From Hydrogenophaga sp. IBVHS2 (lineage in GTDB: Bacteria > Pseudomonadota > Gammaproteobacteria > Burkholderiales > Burkholderiaceae_C): DNA of 64,000 bases. The stretch lies in assembly GCF_002127215.1 (NCBI RefSeq), contig NZ_NFUT01000001.1, forward strand, positions 186,001-250,000. The letters run 5' to 3'. The notes under the pieces were generated by a model that was not told the origin of the DNA, did not search any database, and saw only the letters and a list, made by a program, of their open reading frames with translations. Shown in pieces: positions 25,039-34,618 of this stretch (position 1 is its first letter; each line of letters begins with the position of its first letter). The position numbers and the translations under genes are program-made.

Positions 25039-25809
25039 ATGAGCGAGACGATTCTCAAAGTCGCCAACGTGTCCAAGCGCTTCGGCGGCCTTCAGGCCCT
25101 GAGCGATGTGGGCATCACCATCGAGCGTGGTCAGGTCTATGGCCTGATCGGCCCCAACGGCGCCGGCAAGACCACCTTCTTCAACGTGCTGACCGGCCTC
25201 TACACGCCCGACAGCGGCAGCTTCGAGCTGGCCGGCAAGCCCTACCAGCCGACCGCCGTGCACGAGGTGGCCAAGGCGGGCATTGCCCGCACCTTCCAGA
25301 ACATCCGGCTGTTCGCCGAGATGACCGCACTGGAGAACGTGATGGTGGGCCGGCATGTGCGCACCTCGTCCGGGCTGATCGGCGCGGTGCTGCGCACCCC
25401 GGGTTTCAAGCGCGAGGAAAAGGCCATCACCGACCGCGCGCGCGAGCTGCTGGCTTACGTGGGCATCGAGAAGTTTGCCGACTACAAGTCGCGCACCCTG
25501 AGCTACGGCGACCAGCGCCGGCTGGAGATCGCGCGTGCCCTGGCCACCGACCCCCAGCTGATCGCGCTGGACGAGCCGGCTGCCGGCATGAACGCCACCG
25601 AGAAGGTGCAGCTGCGCGAGCTGATCGACCGCATCCGCAACGACAACCGCACCATCCTGCTCATCGAGCACGACGTGAAGCTGGTGATGGGCCTGTGCGA
25701 CCGCGTCACCGTGCTGGATTACGGCAAGCAGCTCTCGTCCGGCACGCCGGCCGAAGTGCAGAAGGACCCGAAAGTCATCGAGGCCTATCTGGGCACCGGC
25801 GGCCATTGA
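25039..25809 (+). CDS. livG: Branched-chain amino-acid ABC transporter ATPase LivG
   Basis: 256 residues, cytoplasmic. Walker A LIGPNGAGKTTFFN, the LivG-specific FQNIRLFAEMTALENVMVG, signature LSYGDQRRLEIARALA (LSYGDQ in place of LSGGQ, normal for LivG), Walker B LIALDEPAAGMN and the switch His in ILLIEHDVKLVMGLCD. Hydrolyses ATP for import by LivHM together with LivF. Confidence 0.95.
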   Translation: MSETILKVANVSKRFGGLQALSDVGITIERGQVYGLIGPNGAGKTTFFNVLTGLYTPDSGSFELAGKPYQPTAVHEVAKAGIARTFQNIRLFAEMTALENVMVGRHVRTSSGLIGAVLRTPGFKREEKAITDRARELLAYVGIEKFADYKSRTLSYGDQRRLEIARALATDPQLIALDEPAAGMNATEKVQLRELIDRIRNDNRTILLIEHDVKLVMGLCDRVTVLDYGKQLSSGTPAEVQKDPKVIEAYLGTGGH

Positions 25810-25826
25810 TCGAGGAAGCAGACAAC

Positions 25827-26543
<717 letters not shown>

Positions 26544-26580
26544 CCGCCGTGGTCCAGAGCACCCGCGGAACCGGCTCCGC

Positions 26581-26640
26581 CGGGCAGTAGGGTGCGCCCC
26601 CCTTGAGGGGGCCGCGCGCCAGCGCGGCGGGGGGTCTCCT
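26581..26640. repeat. GC-rich intergenic palindromic repeat
   Basis: Two stacked palindromes: CCCCCTTGAGGGGG, and CGCGCCAGCGCGG running into a run of seven G. The same sort of unit (CCCCCTCCAGGGGG) recurs after lysS at 28254-28340. Such elements are scattered between Comamonadaceae genes. A TACAAT box for lysS follows at about 26641. Confidence 0.55.
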
Positions 26641-26687
26641 TACAATGCTGGGTTGTGCACCGCTGGTGCCCAACCCATTTTTCATTC

Positions 26688-28253
26688 ATGAGCCAAGCAC
26701 CTTCCACCCCCGCCGCCGAGTCCGCCGCCCCTGCGGCGCACGATGAAAACCAGCTGATCGCCGAACGCCGCGAAAAACTGAAGGCCCTGCGGGAAGCGCA
26801 GCAGCGCGGGGAGGGTGTGGCATTTCCCAACGACCACAAGCCGGCCGACCGGGCCGAAGACCTGTTTGCGGCCCACGGCGAGACGAGCAAGGAAGAGCTG
26901 GAGGCCAACCCGGTGCGGGCCAGCGTGGCTGGCCGCATGATGCTCAAGCGGGTCATGGGCAAGGCCAGCTTCGCCACCCTGCAGGACGCCTCGTTCGGTC
27001 CCAGCGGCGGCCGCATCCAGATCTACCTGAACAACGACAGCGTGGGCGAGGCGGTGCACAACGCCTTCAAGCACTGGGACATGGGCGACATCGTGGCGGC
27101 CGAGGGCGTGCTGTTCCGCACCCGCACCGGCGAGCTCACCATCCATGCCGACCGCATCCGCCTGATCACCAAGAGCCTGCGTCCGCTGCCCGACAAGTTC
27201 CACGGCGTGGCCGACCAGGAGATCAAGTACCGCCAGCGCTATGTCGACCTCATGACCGACGAGAGCGCCCGGGCCCGCTTCGTGGCGCGCAGCAAGGCGA
27301 TTTCGGCGCTGCGCAACTTCATGGTCGAGCACGGCTTCCTGGAGGTCGAGACGCCCATGCTGCACCCGATCCCCGGGGGGGCCAATGCGCGGCCCTTCAA
27401 GACCCACCACAACGCGCTCGACCAGGAGATGTTCCTGCGCATTGCGCCCGAGCTCTACCTCAAGCGGCTGCTGGTGGGCGGTTTCGAGCGGGTGTTCGAG
27501 ATCAACCGGAACTTCCGCAACGAAGGCATCAGCGTGCGGCACAACCCGGAATTCACCATGATGGAGTTCTACGCGGCCTACTGGAATTACCGCGACCTCA
27601 TGGATTTCAACGAGCAGCTCATCCGCCACCTGGTGAAGGTGGTGCGCGGTGACGGCGAGCTCACCTACCAGGGCCGTGTGGTGGATGTGGACAGCCCGTT
27701 CGAGCGCCTGACCATCCGCGACGCCATCGTCAAGTACACCGAGGCCGGCGCCAGCGTGGACGACCGCGAATGGCTGACCGGCCAGCTGCGCAAGCTGGGC
27801 ATGAGCGAGGAGAAGCACCAGCTCTCCACCCGCAGCCTGGCCGGTCTGCAGGTGCTGTATTTCGAGGAGAAGGTGGAGTCCCTGCTGTGGAACCCGACCT
27901 TCATCATGGACCACCCGACCGAGATCTCGCCGCTGGCCCGCGCCAACGATGCACGCCCCGAGGTGACCGAGCGGTTCGAGCTCTACATCACCGGCCGCGA
28001 GTTCGGCAATGCCTTCTCCGAGCTGAACGATGCCGAGGACCAGGCCGCGCGTTTCCATGCACAGGTGGCCGCCAAGGACGGTGGCGACGACGAGGCCATG
28101 CACTTCGACGCCGACTACATCCGGGCGCTGGAATACGGCATGCCGCCGGCCGGTGGCTGCGGCATCGGCATCGACCGCCTGATGATGCTGCTGACCGACA
28201 GCCCCAGCATCCGCGACGTGATCCTGTTTCCCGCCCTGCGACGGGAACATTGA
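26688..28253 (+). CDS. lysS: Lysyl-tRNA synthetase, class II
   Basis: 521 residues from ATG 26688. An N-terminal extension of about 60 residues leads to the OB-fold anticodon-binding domain ([19 protein letters not shown]), then the class II core: motif 1 ([20 protein letters not shown]), motif 2 ([20 protein letters not shown] with [12 protein letters not shown]) and motif 3 ([16 protein letters not shown]). Charges tRNA-Lys in the cytoplasm. The Ala/Pro-rich N-terminus is common in this order. Its own promoter is likely given the 144-base gap to livF. Confidence 0.97.
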   Translation: MSQAPSTPAAESAAPAAHDENQLIAERREKLKALREAQQRGEGVAFPNDHKPADRAEDLFAAHGETSKEELEANPVRASVAGRMMLKRVMGKASFATLQDASFGPSGGRIQIYLNNDSVGEAVHNAFKHWDMGDIVAAEGVLFRTRTGELTIHADRIRLITKSLRPLPDKFHGVADQEIKYRQRYVDLMTDESARARFVARSKAISALRNFMVEHGFLEVETPMLHPIPGGANARPFKTHHNALDQEMFLRIAPELYLKRLLVGGFERVFEINRNFRNEGISVRHNPEFTMMEFYAAYWNYRDLMDFNEQLIRHLVKVVRGDGELTYQGRVVDVDSPFERLTIRDAIVKYTEAGASVDDREWLTGQLRKLGMSEEKHQLSTRSLAGLQVLYFEEKVESLLWNPTFIMDHPTEISPLARANDARPEVTERFELYITGREFGNAFSELNDAEDQAARFHAQVAAKDGGDDEAMHFDADYIRALEYGMPPAGGCGIGIDRLMMLLTDSPSIRDVILFPALRREH

Positions 28254-28340
28254 TCACCCCCGCGCCGCCTGCGGCGTCACCCCCTCCAGGGGGCGATGCC
28301 AGCGGCCCGGCAAAGCCGGTTCTGCGGCATCCCTTGACGG
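28254..28340. repeat. GC-rich intergenic palindromic repeats between lysS and rpoH
   Basis: Contains GCGCCGCCTGCGGCGTC, CCCCCTCCAGGGGG and CCGGCAAAGCCGG in a row between the convergent ends of lysS and rpoH. Similar to the unit at 26581-26640. May help terminate transcription from both sides, though no T-run is present. Confidence 0.5.
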
Positions 28341-28352
28341 GTCAGTGCTGCT

Positions 28353-29303
28353 TCATGCGAATTCGGCCAGCGCCTTGCGCATCTTCTTCATGGCCGCCAC
28401 CTCGATCTGGCGGATGCGCTCGGCGCTCACGCCGTATTCGGCGGCCAGTTCGTGCAGCGTCATGCCGCCCGATCCGTCGTCGTTCACCTTGAGCCAGCGC
28501 TCGGTGACGATGCGGCGGGAACGGTCGTCCAGCTCGCCCATGGCGCGGGCGATGCCTTCGGTGGCCAGCACGTCGCGCTGGGCCGACTCGATCATGGCGG
28601 TGGGTTCGTGGTGGGCGTCGGCCAGCCAGGCGATCGGGCTGTAGGTGTCCTCGCCATCGTCGGCGGGCGAGGGGTCGAGCACCACGTCACCACCGGCGAG
28701 CCGGGTTTCCATCTCGCGGACTTCTTCCGGCTTGACGTTGAGGTCGCGCGCGACCACCTCGATCTCGCTGTCCGACAGCGCCTCGCGGTGGGTGTCGCCG
28801 TCGGCGGCTCCGGCCCGGAAGCCCTGCTTCATGGAGCGCAGGTTGAAGAACAGCTTGCGTTGCGCCTTGGTGGTGGCCAGCTTGACCATGCGCCAGTTCT
28901 TCAGGATGTATTCGTGGATCTCGGCCTTGATCCAGTGCATGGCGTAGCTCACCAGGCGCACGCCCTGGTCGGGGTCGAAGCGCTTGACCGCCTTCATCAG
29001 GCCCACGTTGCCTTCCTGGATCAGATCGCCGTGGGGCAGACCGTAGCCCAGGTACTGCCGGGCGATCGAGACCACCAGGCGCAGGTGCGACATCACCAGC
29101 CGGCCGGCGGCATCCAGGTCGTTGTGGTCGCGCAGGCGGCGTGCGGCGTCCTGCTCCTCGTCCAGCGTGAGCAGGGGCAGGCGGTTGACCGCCGAGATGT
29201 AGGCGTCGAGATTCCCCAGCGGCGGCAGCGTGAGCGAGCGGCTCCACGGGCTGGACACGGCCAGGGAGGCGGGGGGTGCCACAGGAACGAGCGTTGCAGA
29301 CAT
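28353..29303 (-). CDS. rpoH: RNA polymerase sigma-32 factor (heat-shock sigma)
   Basis: 316 residues. Sigma-70 family with region 1.2 (LDAYISAVNRLPLLTLDEEQ), region 2 (MSHLRLVVSIARQYLGYGLP, HGDLIQEGNVGLMKAVKRFD, SYAMHWIKAEIHEYILKNWR), the sigma-32 RpoH box QRKLFFNLRSMKQGFR, and region 4 with the helix-turn-helix (LHELAAEYGVSAERIRQIEV). Directs transcription of heat-shock genes. AGGAGG lies four bases before the ATG. A perfect CIRCE operator lies 26 bases upstream, so this gene is probably under HrcA control. Confidence 0.97.
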   Translation of the reverse strand: MSATLVPVAPPASLAVSSPWSRSLTLPPLGNLDAYISAVNRLPLLTLDEEQDAARRLRDHNDLDAAGRLVMSHLRLVVSIARQYLGYGLPHGDLIQEGNVGLMKAVKRFDPDQGVRLVSYAMHWIKAEIHEYILKNWRMVKLATTKAQRKLFFNLRSMKQGFRAGAADGDTHREALSDSEIEVVARDLNVKPEEVREMETRLAGGDVVLDPSPADDGEDTYSPIAWLADAHHEPTAMIESAQRDVLATEGIARAMGELDDRSRRIVTERWLKVNDDGSGGMTLHELAAEYGVSAERIRQIEVAAMKKMRKALAEFA

Positions 29304-29329
29304 GGGACCTCCTCAAACAGGATGAAATG

Positions 29330-29356
29330 TTAGCACTCTCTCCGAGTGAGTGCTAA
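29330..29356 (-). promoter_or_regulatory. CIRCE operator (HrcA binding site) upstream of rpoH
   Basis: Exact consensus TTAGCACTC-N9-GAGTGCTAA with the nine-base spacer, no mismatch. It lies 26 bases before the rpoH start codon. On the minus strand a TAACAT box overlaps its downstream arm and could be the -10, with TTAGCA in the upstream arm as a weak -35, so HrcA binding would block the promoter. Position and consensus are directly visible; HrcA control follows from the known role of CIRCE. Confidence 0.93.
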
Positions 29357-29375
29357 ACCCGGAAGTTCCGCCTGG

Positions 29376-29918
29376 TCAGCGCCGCTCGTACCGGGCCTGC
29401 ACCATCCCGCTGGCGAATGTCCGACCCTGGACCAGGCGCCAGTCCGACCGGGGCAATGGACCGCTGAACAGCCGGGTGCCCGATCCCAGCACCACCGGGA
29501 TCCAGGACAGGGTCAGTTCATCGACCAGCCCGCTGTCCAGTGCCTGTCCGACCACCTCGCCGCCGTCCAGATACACGTGGCGGCTGCCCTCGGCATGCAG
29601 GCGGGCCAGCACGTCCGGCAGGCTGCCCCGGCAGGCCTGCGCCCCATGGTCCGAAGGCAGCGGTCGGTGGGTCAGCACCCGGACCCGGTGGTCCTTGAAC
29701 GGCCAGTCCCCCAGGGCCAGGACCGCATCGTGGGTACGGCGGCCCAGCAGCAGGGTGTCGGTGCGCTGCATCAGCGCTTCGTATCCGGTGTCGGCCGGCG
29801 ACTCGGCGGCACAGGCCGACAGCCAGGAGAGGTCGCCCTGAGGACCCGCGATGCAGCCGTCCAGGCTGATGCCGAGGAAGACGGCGGTGTGAACACGGGA
29901 TGCAGCGGGAGTGGTCAT
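29376..29918 (-). CDS. RibD C-terminal / dihydrofolate-reductase-like domain protein
   Basis: 180 residues from ATG 29918. The fold is that of bacterial deaminase-reductases: start VHTAVFLGISLDGCIAGPQG, middle DTLLLGRRTHDAVLALGDWP, then HVYLDGGEVVGQALDSGLVD and the closing LTLSWIPVVLGSGTRLFSG. Such proteins are NADPH-dependent reductases of unknown substrate, not the essential folate enzyme. Divergent from a tetR gene with a perfect palindrome in the 40-base gap, so TetR probably controls it. Confidence 0.85.
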   Translation of the reverse strand: MTTPAASRVHTAVFLGISLDGCIAGPQGDLSWLSACAAESPADTGYEALMQRTDTLLLGRRTHDAVLALGDWPFKDHRVRVLTHRPLPSDHGAQACRGSLPDVLARLHAEGSRHVYLDGGEVVGQALDSGLVDELTLSWIPVVLGSGTRLFSGPLPRSDWRLVQGRTFASGMVQARYERR

Positions 29919-29936
29919 GGTCGGTCGGTTTAAATA

Positions 29937-29949
29937 TCTACGGCGTAGA
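29937..29949. promoter_or_regulatory. Perfect palindrome, candidate TetR operator
   Basis: TCTACG-G-CGTAGA lies midway in the 40-base gap between the divergent reductase-like gene and the tetR start. AT-rich flanks (TTTAAATA and GAATTCTA) look like overlapping -10 boxes. A TetR dimer here would control both directions. Confidence 0.7.
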
Positions 29950-29958
29950 ATTCTAGCC

Positions 29959-30573
29959 ATGAATCCTCCTGCATCACCCCGACCGCCCCGAGGCGGCGCC
30001 GCACCCCGCCGGGGCCGACCGGGCCCGGACCGCGGCCGTCTGGACCGGTCGACCATCGTCGCGGCGGCGCGGCGGGTCTTCGACAGCCAGGGCCGGGTCG
30101 GCATGCGCAGCACCGCCGCCGCCCTGGGTGTGGACCCCATGGCGCTCTACCACTACTTTCCGGGTCGAGCCGCGTTGCTGGACGCGCTGGTCGAGCAGGC
30201 CTTTGCGCCGCTGGACCCGCTGGCGGCCCAGCTGGAACGGCTTCCGGATGCGGCATCGCGGCTGCGCAGACTGAGCGAGGTGTATCTGGCCTGTGTGGTC
30301 TCGGCGCCGCAGATCACGCACCAGCTGGCACGCCAGGGCGGCGGGGCGCTGTCCCGGCGCTTCGATGCACTGTTCCGGCAGGCCTTGCAGATCCAGGGCC
30401 CTGTCGACGCCGATGCCATGGCCGCCCAGGCGGTGCTGGTCGATTACCTGCACGGGGTCGCCCTGGCCGGCAGCCCGGAGGCCCCGCGCGCACTGGAACG
30501 CGGCTGGCCGGTGGTGATCTCAGGCCTCGGGACGCAGCTCAAGCTGTGTGTGAAGGTCCAGCAAGGGGAGTGA
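29959..30573 (+). CDS. TetR-family transcriptional regulator
   Basis: 204 residues from ATG 29959. After a Pro/Arg-rich start comes the DNA-binding domain: [42 protein letters not shown]-terminal ligand domain of the TetR_C type follows ([20 protein letters not shown]...). It lies four bases before an SDR gene and divergent from the reductase-like gene, so it likely controls both. Ligand unknown. Confidence 0.88.
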   Translation: MNPPASPRPPRGGAAPRRGRPGPDRGRLDRSTIVAAARRVFDSQGRVGMRSTAAALGVDPMALYHYFPGRAALLDALVEQAFAPLDPLAAQLERLPDAASRLRRLSEVYLACVVSAPQITHQLARQGGGALSRRFDALFRQALQIQGPVDADAMAAQAVLVDYLHGVALAGSPEAPRALERGWPVVISGLGTQLKLCVKVQQGE

Positions 30574-30577
30574 TTCG

Positions 30578-31378
30578 ATGGGACGACTTGATCAGAAGGT
30601 GGCGCTGGTCACCGGGGCCGCTCAGGGCATCGGTCTGGCGGTGGCCGGGGCCATGGTGGCCGAAGGGGCCACCGTGGTGCTGACCGACCTGCAGGCCGAC
30701 CGGGTGGCCTCGGCCGGGGCTGCCCTGGGCATGCCCGCCCGGCCCCTGGACGTGCGGGACGAAGGGCAGTGGCGTGCGGTGGTGGACGAGGTGCTGGGCA
30801 CCTGGGGTGCGCTGCATGTGGTGGTGAACAACGCCGGCATCACCGGCCTGGAGGGCGGGGCGGTCCACGACCCGGAGCACGCATCGCTGCACGACTGGCG
30901 GCAGGTGCACGCCACCAACCTCGATGGCGTGTTCCTGGGCTGCAAGCACGCCCTGCGCGCCATGCGCAGGCTGCCGCCGGGGCACACCGGATCCATCGTC
31001 AATGTGTCGTCCCGCTCCGGCATCGTCGGCATCCCGGCGGCAGCGGCATACGCCTCCAGCAAGGCGGCGGTGCGCAACCACACCAAGACGGTGGCGCTGT
31101 ACTGCGCCGAGCAGCGGCTGCCGGTGCGCTGCAACAGCATCCATCCGGCGGCCATCCTCACGCCGATGTGGGAGCCGATCCTGGGTTCGGGTCCGGACCG
31201 CCCGGCGATCATGGCGGCCATGGTGGCCGACACGCCGTTGCGCCGTTTCGGCGAGCCCCGCGAGGTGGCCAGCCTGGCGGTGTTCCTGGCATCCGACGAA
31301 GCGGCCTATGTCACCGGTGCGGAGTTCCATGTGGATGGTGGCATCCTGGCGGGTTCGGCGGCGGTGCCGACGGCCTGA
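30578..31378 (+). CDS. Short-chain dehydrogenase/reductase (SDR)
   Basis: 266 residues, classical SDR. Cofactor motif [12 protein letters not shown] with an Asp after the second strand (LTDLQADR) favouring NAD(H), the NNAG motif (VVNNAGITG), catalytic Ser in VNVSSRSG and Tyr-x3-Lys in YASSKAAV, and the closing [12 protein letters not shown]. Four bases after tetR, so co-transcribed. Its last 68 bases overlap the 3' end of the cation transporter gene on the other strand. Substrate unknown. Confidence 0.92.
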   Translation: MGRLDQKVALVTGAAQGIGLAVAGAMVAEGATVVLTDLQADRVASAGAALGMPARPLDVRDEGQWRAVVDEVLGTWGALHVVVNNAGITGLEGGAVHDPEHASLHDWRQVHATNLDGVFLGCKHALRAMRRLPPGHTGSIVNVSSRSGIVGIPAAAAYASSKAAVRNHTKTVALYCAEQRLPVRCNSIHPAAILTPMWEPILGSGPDRPAIMAAMVADTPLRRFGEPREVASLAVFLASDEAAYVTGAEFHVDGGILAGSAAVPTA

Positions 31379-32009
31379 CGGCCACCTCGTCCTGCCGCAG
31401 CTCCCGCCGCGCCTGCCGCATCACCACCCAGCCGCCCTGCAGCGCCAGGCCGGCCATCAGGCTGGCCACCAGCAGGTCGGGCCAGGCCGAACCGGTGCCG
31501 AACACGCCGAGCGCGGCCAGCAGCACCGCCAGGTTGCCGATGGCGTCGTTGCGGGAGCACAGCCACACGCTGCGCATGTTGGCGTCGCCTTCGCGGAAGG
31601 CATAGAGCATCCAGGCCACCGCCACATTGGCCAGCAGCGCCACCACGGCGACCACGCCCATCGTCAGGGGCTGCGGCACGTCGCCCTGCCACAGCGACCA
31701 CACCGCAGCACCCAGCACATACACGCCGAAGCCCATCATGCACAGCGCCTTGACCACGGCCGCCCGGGCGCGCCAGGCCAGGGCCGAGGCCAGCACCGCC
31801 AGCGAGACGCCGTAGTTGAGGGCATCGCCGGCAAAGTCGACCGCATCCGCCAGCAGCGAGAGCGATCCGGACTGCAGGCCGGCCCCGATCTCCACCAGGA
31901 ACATGGCGGCATTGATCACCAGGGCGATCCACAGGATGCGGCGGTAGCGCGCCAGATTGACAAGGGTCCCGGGCTGGGGGGTGTCGTGTTCACAGCAATG
32001 GGCGGACAT
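31311..32009 (-). CDS. Cation diffusion facilitator (CDF) family metal efflux protein
   Basis: 232 residues with five to six membrane segments. The metal site of the second helix is visible ([17 protein letters not shown]) with its partner in the fifth ([13 protein letters not shown]). The N-terminus has a Cys-Cys-x-His cluster (HCCEHD) and the C-terminus a His-rich end, both able to bind metal. The cytoplasmic C-terminal domain of larger CDF proteins is absent. Divergent from a merR-type regulator, with a classic metal-responsive promoter between. It should export zinc, cadmium, lead or a similar divalent ion. Confidence 0.85.
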   Translation of the reverse strand: MSAHCCEHDTPQPGTLVNLARYRRILWIALVINAAMFLVEIGAGLQSGSLSLLADAVDFAGDALNYGVSLAVLASALAWRARAAVVKALCMMGFGVYVLGAAVWSLWQGDVPQPLTMGVVAVVALLANVAVAWMLYAFREGDANMRSVWLCSRNDAIGNLAVLLAALGVFGTGSAWPDLLVASLMAGLALQGGWVVMRQARRELRQDEVAVRPSAPPPNPPGCHHPHGTPHR

Positions 32010-32030
32010 GGTCTTTCCTTTCGTTGCCGT

Positions 32031-32061
32031 ATTGAAAACCCTGGAGCCACTACAGTGTCAA
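32031..32061 (-). promoter_or_regulatory. MerR-type promoter with 19-bp spacer and dyad operator
   Basis: Reading the minus strand, TTGACA (32056-32061) and TTCAAT (32031-32036) are 19 bases apart, the stretched spacing that MerR-family activators correct. The spacer holds the dyad ACCCTG...ACAGTGT (32038-32058), close to known PbrR/CadR sites. It drives the CDF efflux gene and should be bound by the divergent regulator. Confidence 0.82.
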
Positions 32062-32088
32062 GACGATCCTGACCGTCAAGGACACGCC

Positions 32089-32529
32089 ATGCAGATCAAG
32101 GAACTGGCCCAGGCCACCGGTGTCGATGCCGAGACCATCCGCTACTACGAGAAGGCCGGCCTGCTGCCCGCGCCGGCCCGGCGCGACAACGGCTACCGGG
32201 ACTATGGCGAAGGCCACCTGGAGCGCCTGTCCTTTGTGCGCCATTGCCGCGCACTCGACATGCCGCTGGCCGAGGTGGCGCAGCTGCTGCAGTTTCTGGA
32301 CGCACCGCCGGAGGACTGCAGCGACATCAACCGGCTGGTGGACGACCAGCTGGCCCGGGTGCGGGCACGCCTCAAGAGCATGCGGGCGCTGGAGAAGCAG
32401 CTGCTGCAGCTGCGGGCCCGCTGCACCGACGCCCATGCAGGGCACTGCGGCATCCTGGACGAACTGGTGGCCGCGGCCCACGGCGAGGCCTGCGCCTGCC
32501 ATGCGCCGCGCGACATGCCCAGGAACTGA
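32089..32529 (+). CDS. MerR-family heavy-metal regulator (CadR/PbrR-like)
   Basis: 146 residues from ATG 32089. N-terminal helix-turn-helix (MQIKELAQATGVDAETIRYY, EKAGLLPAPARRDNGYR), a long dimerisation helix, and metal-binding cysteines in the expected places: Cys in PPEDCSDINRL, Cys in RCTDAHAGHCGIL and a C-terminal ACACH tail. The three-Cys pattern is that of CadR/PbrR (cadmium, lead, zinc). It is divergent from the CDF gene whose promoter it should control. Confidence 0.9.
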   Translation: MQIKELAQATGVDAETIRYYEKAGLLPAPARRDNGYRDYGEGHLERLSFVRHCRALDMPLAEVAQLLQFLDAPPEDCSDINRLVDDQLARVRARLKSMRALEKQLLQLRARCTDAHAGHCGILDELVAAAHGEACACHAPRDMPRN

Positions 32530-32611
32530 TGGCGCGCCGGCGGGTCTGGTCCGGGGTCAAGCGTCACACACCCACCCGGGCCTGCGCCCCTCACGCTCAA
32601 GGAGTCCACCC

Positions 32612-33589
32612 ATGATGCACCGCCGCCACTTCATCCGCGCCAGCCTCGGTGGCCTGGCCGCCACCGCGGCTTCGGCCTGGCTGCCCGCCTGGGCCCAGAA
32701 CGCCCCCGACCTGGGCACGCCAGCGCTGGCCGAACCCGGATTCCGGCGGGTCCGTCTGGGCGGGATGGAGGTGATCGCGCTGCTCGATGGCGTGACCCGC
32801 CGGCCGCTGGGCGAGGAGTTCGTGGCCAACGCCCCCTTGACCGAGGTGAAGGCCCTGCTGGCCTCGCAGGGCCTGTCCACCGACCACATCGACGTGCCCT
32901 ACACCCCGTTTCTGGTGGTGGCGGGCCACCGCCGCATCCTGATGGACACCGGCCTGGGCGACTGGGGTGGCCCCACCACCGGCCGCCTGCTGGCCAACCT
33001 GCGGGCCGCCGGTTTCGGTCCCGACGACATCGACACCGTGCTGGTCAGCCACTACCACGGCGACCACATCAACGGCCTGCGCAACCGGGCCGGCGAGTAC
33101 GTGTTCCGCAAGGCCAAGGTGATGGCACCGGCCGCCGAACACGCCTGGTGGATGGACGACGCGCGGGCCGCTCAGGCACCCGCTGGCCGCATGAAGGGCC
33201 TGTTCGAGAACGCCCGCCGCACCTTCGGCAGCATGCCGGCGGGCATGCTGCAGCTGTTCGAGCCCGGCGCCGAGCTGCTGCCCGGCATCCGCGCGGTGCA
33301 GGCCCACGGACATACGCCCGGCATGAGCATGTTCGAGGTCGGCTCGGAAGGGCAGACCTTCATCTTCCTGGCCGACCTGACCAACATCCCTTCGCTGTTC
33401 GCCCGCAACCCGGACTGGGCCGTGACCTTCGACATGGACGCCGAAGCCGCACGCCGCACCCGTCGCGCCGCGTTCGAGCGCATCGTGTCCCGTCAGGCCC
33501 TGGTGGGAGGTTTCCATTTCCCGTTCCCGGCGGTGGGCCGCATGGCAGCCCTGGGTACGGGTTACCGGTTCGACCCGCTGCCGGTATAA
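32612..33589 (+). CDS. Exported metallo-beta-lactamase-fold hydrolase
   Basis: 325 residues from ATG 32612 with AAGGAG upstream. The start has a twin-arginine-like signal (HRRHFIRASLGGLAATAASA) cut near AWAQ, so it is periplasmic. The MBL metal motif is SHYHGDH, with later His in GHTPGMS and Asp in FLADLTN. Similar exported MBL proteins include lactonases and quorum-quenching enzymes, but the substrate cannot be read from the sequence. It follows merR by 82 bases. Confidence 0.88.
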   Translation: MMHRRHFIRASLGGLAATAASAWLPAWAQNAPDLGTPALAEPGFRRVRLGGMEVIALLDGVTRRPLGEEFVANAPLTEVKALLASQGLSTDHIDVPYTPFLVVAGHRRILMDTGLGDWGGPTTGRLLANLRAAGFGPDDIDTVLVSHYHGDHINGLRNRAGEYVFRKAKVMAPAAEHAWWMDDARAAQAPAGRMKGLFENARRTFGSMPAGMLQLFEPGAELLPGIRAVQAHGHTPGMSMFEVGSEGQTFIFLADLTNIPSLFARNPDWAVTFDMDAEAARRTRRAAFERIVSRQALVGGFHFPFPAVGRMAALGTGYRFDPLPV

Positions 33590-33595
33590 ACCGGC

Positions 33596-34609
33596 ATGCC
33601 TGCGACACCCTCTGCACCCACCGGGACCCATCAGGATCTCCAGTTCCACCAGGCCGACCCGGCGCAGCAGCAGGCCGAGCTGGCCGCCGGACTGCAGGCC
33701 ACGCCGGCCAGCGTGTCGCCCAAGTTCTTCTACGACCGGCTGGGCTCGCACCTGTTCGATGCCATCACCGAACTGCCGGAGTACTACCCGACCCGCACCG
33801 AGGCCGCGATCTTCGGCCAATGGCTGCCCGACATGGCGGCGCGGCTGCCCGCCCGCGCGGTGTGGATCGACCTGGGCGCCGGCAGCTGCGCCAAGGCGGC
33901 CCGCCTGTTCGGCACCGTGCGTCCGGCGGCCTACCTGCCGGTGGACATCTCGGCCGCCTACCTGTCCCAGGCCCTGGAGCCGCTGCGCCGGGAGCATCCC
34001 GATCTGCCCATGCTGGGCATCGGGCAGGACTTCTCGGTGCAGTGGGCCTTGCCGGCCCCGGCGGTCCACTGGCTGGAGCGGCTCGGCCTGCGGGGTGCGC
34101 CCCGGTGCGTCTTCTACCCCGGCTCCAGCATCGGCAACTTCGGGCCGGACGAGGCCCTGCGGCTGCTGCGCGATGCGCATGCGGTGTGCCGTCAGGGCGG
34201 TGCCGGCTCGGGTCTGCTGATCGGGGTGGACCGGGTCAAGGCGCCCGAGGTGCTGGAGCCGGCCTACGACGATGCCCTGGGCGTCACGGCCGCCTTCAAC
34301 CGCAACCTGCTGCTGCATGTGAACCGGCAACTCGGCAGCGACTTCGATCCGGCGGCCTGGGACCATGTGGCCTTCTACAACCGGATCGAATCGCGCATCG
34401 AGATGCACCTCTCGGCCCGCTCGCCCCAGACCGTGAGCTGGCCCGGCGGGTCGCGCCGTTTCGCGGCCGGCGAACGCATCCACACCGAGCATTCCTACAA
34501 GTGGGAGCCCGCCGCCTTTGCCGATCTGCTGCAGCGCGCCGGCTTTGCCACGCCGCTGCACTGGACCGATGCCCGGGGCTGGTTCAGCGTGTTCTGGGCA
34601 CCGGCCTGA
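33596..34609 (+). CDS. egtD: L-histidine N-alpha-methyltransferase EgtD
   Basis: 337 residues. SAM-dependent enzyme that trimethylates histidine to hercynine in ergothioneine synthesis. Family features: SPKFFYDRLGSHLFDAITEL, PEYYPTRTEAAIF, the SAM motif WIDLGAGSCAKAARL, YLPVDISAAYL, FYPGSSIGNF, and a C-terminal IHTEHSYKW that binds the substrate. Only six bases after the MBL gene, and its end faces egtB nine bases away, so the two ergothioneine genes are convergent. Confidence 0.94.
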   Translation: MPATPSAPTGTHQDLQFHQADPAQQQAELAAGLQATPASVSPKFFYDRLGSHLFDAITELPEYYPTRTEAAIFGQWLPDMAARLPARAVWIDLGAGSCAKAARLFGTVRPAAYLPVDISAAYLSQALEPLRREHPDLPMLGIGQDFSVQWALPAPAVHWLERLGLRGAPRCVFYPGSSIGNFGPDEALRLLRDAHAVCRQGGAGSGLLIGVDRVKAPEVLEPAYDDALGVTAAFNRNLLLHVNRQLGSDFDPAAWDHVAFYNRIESRIEMHLSARSPQTVSWPGGSRRFAAGERIHTEHSYKWEPAAFADLLQRAGFATPLHWTDARGWFSVFWAPA

Positions 34610-34618
34610 GCCTGACCG

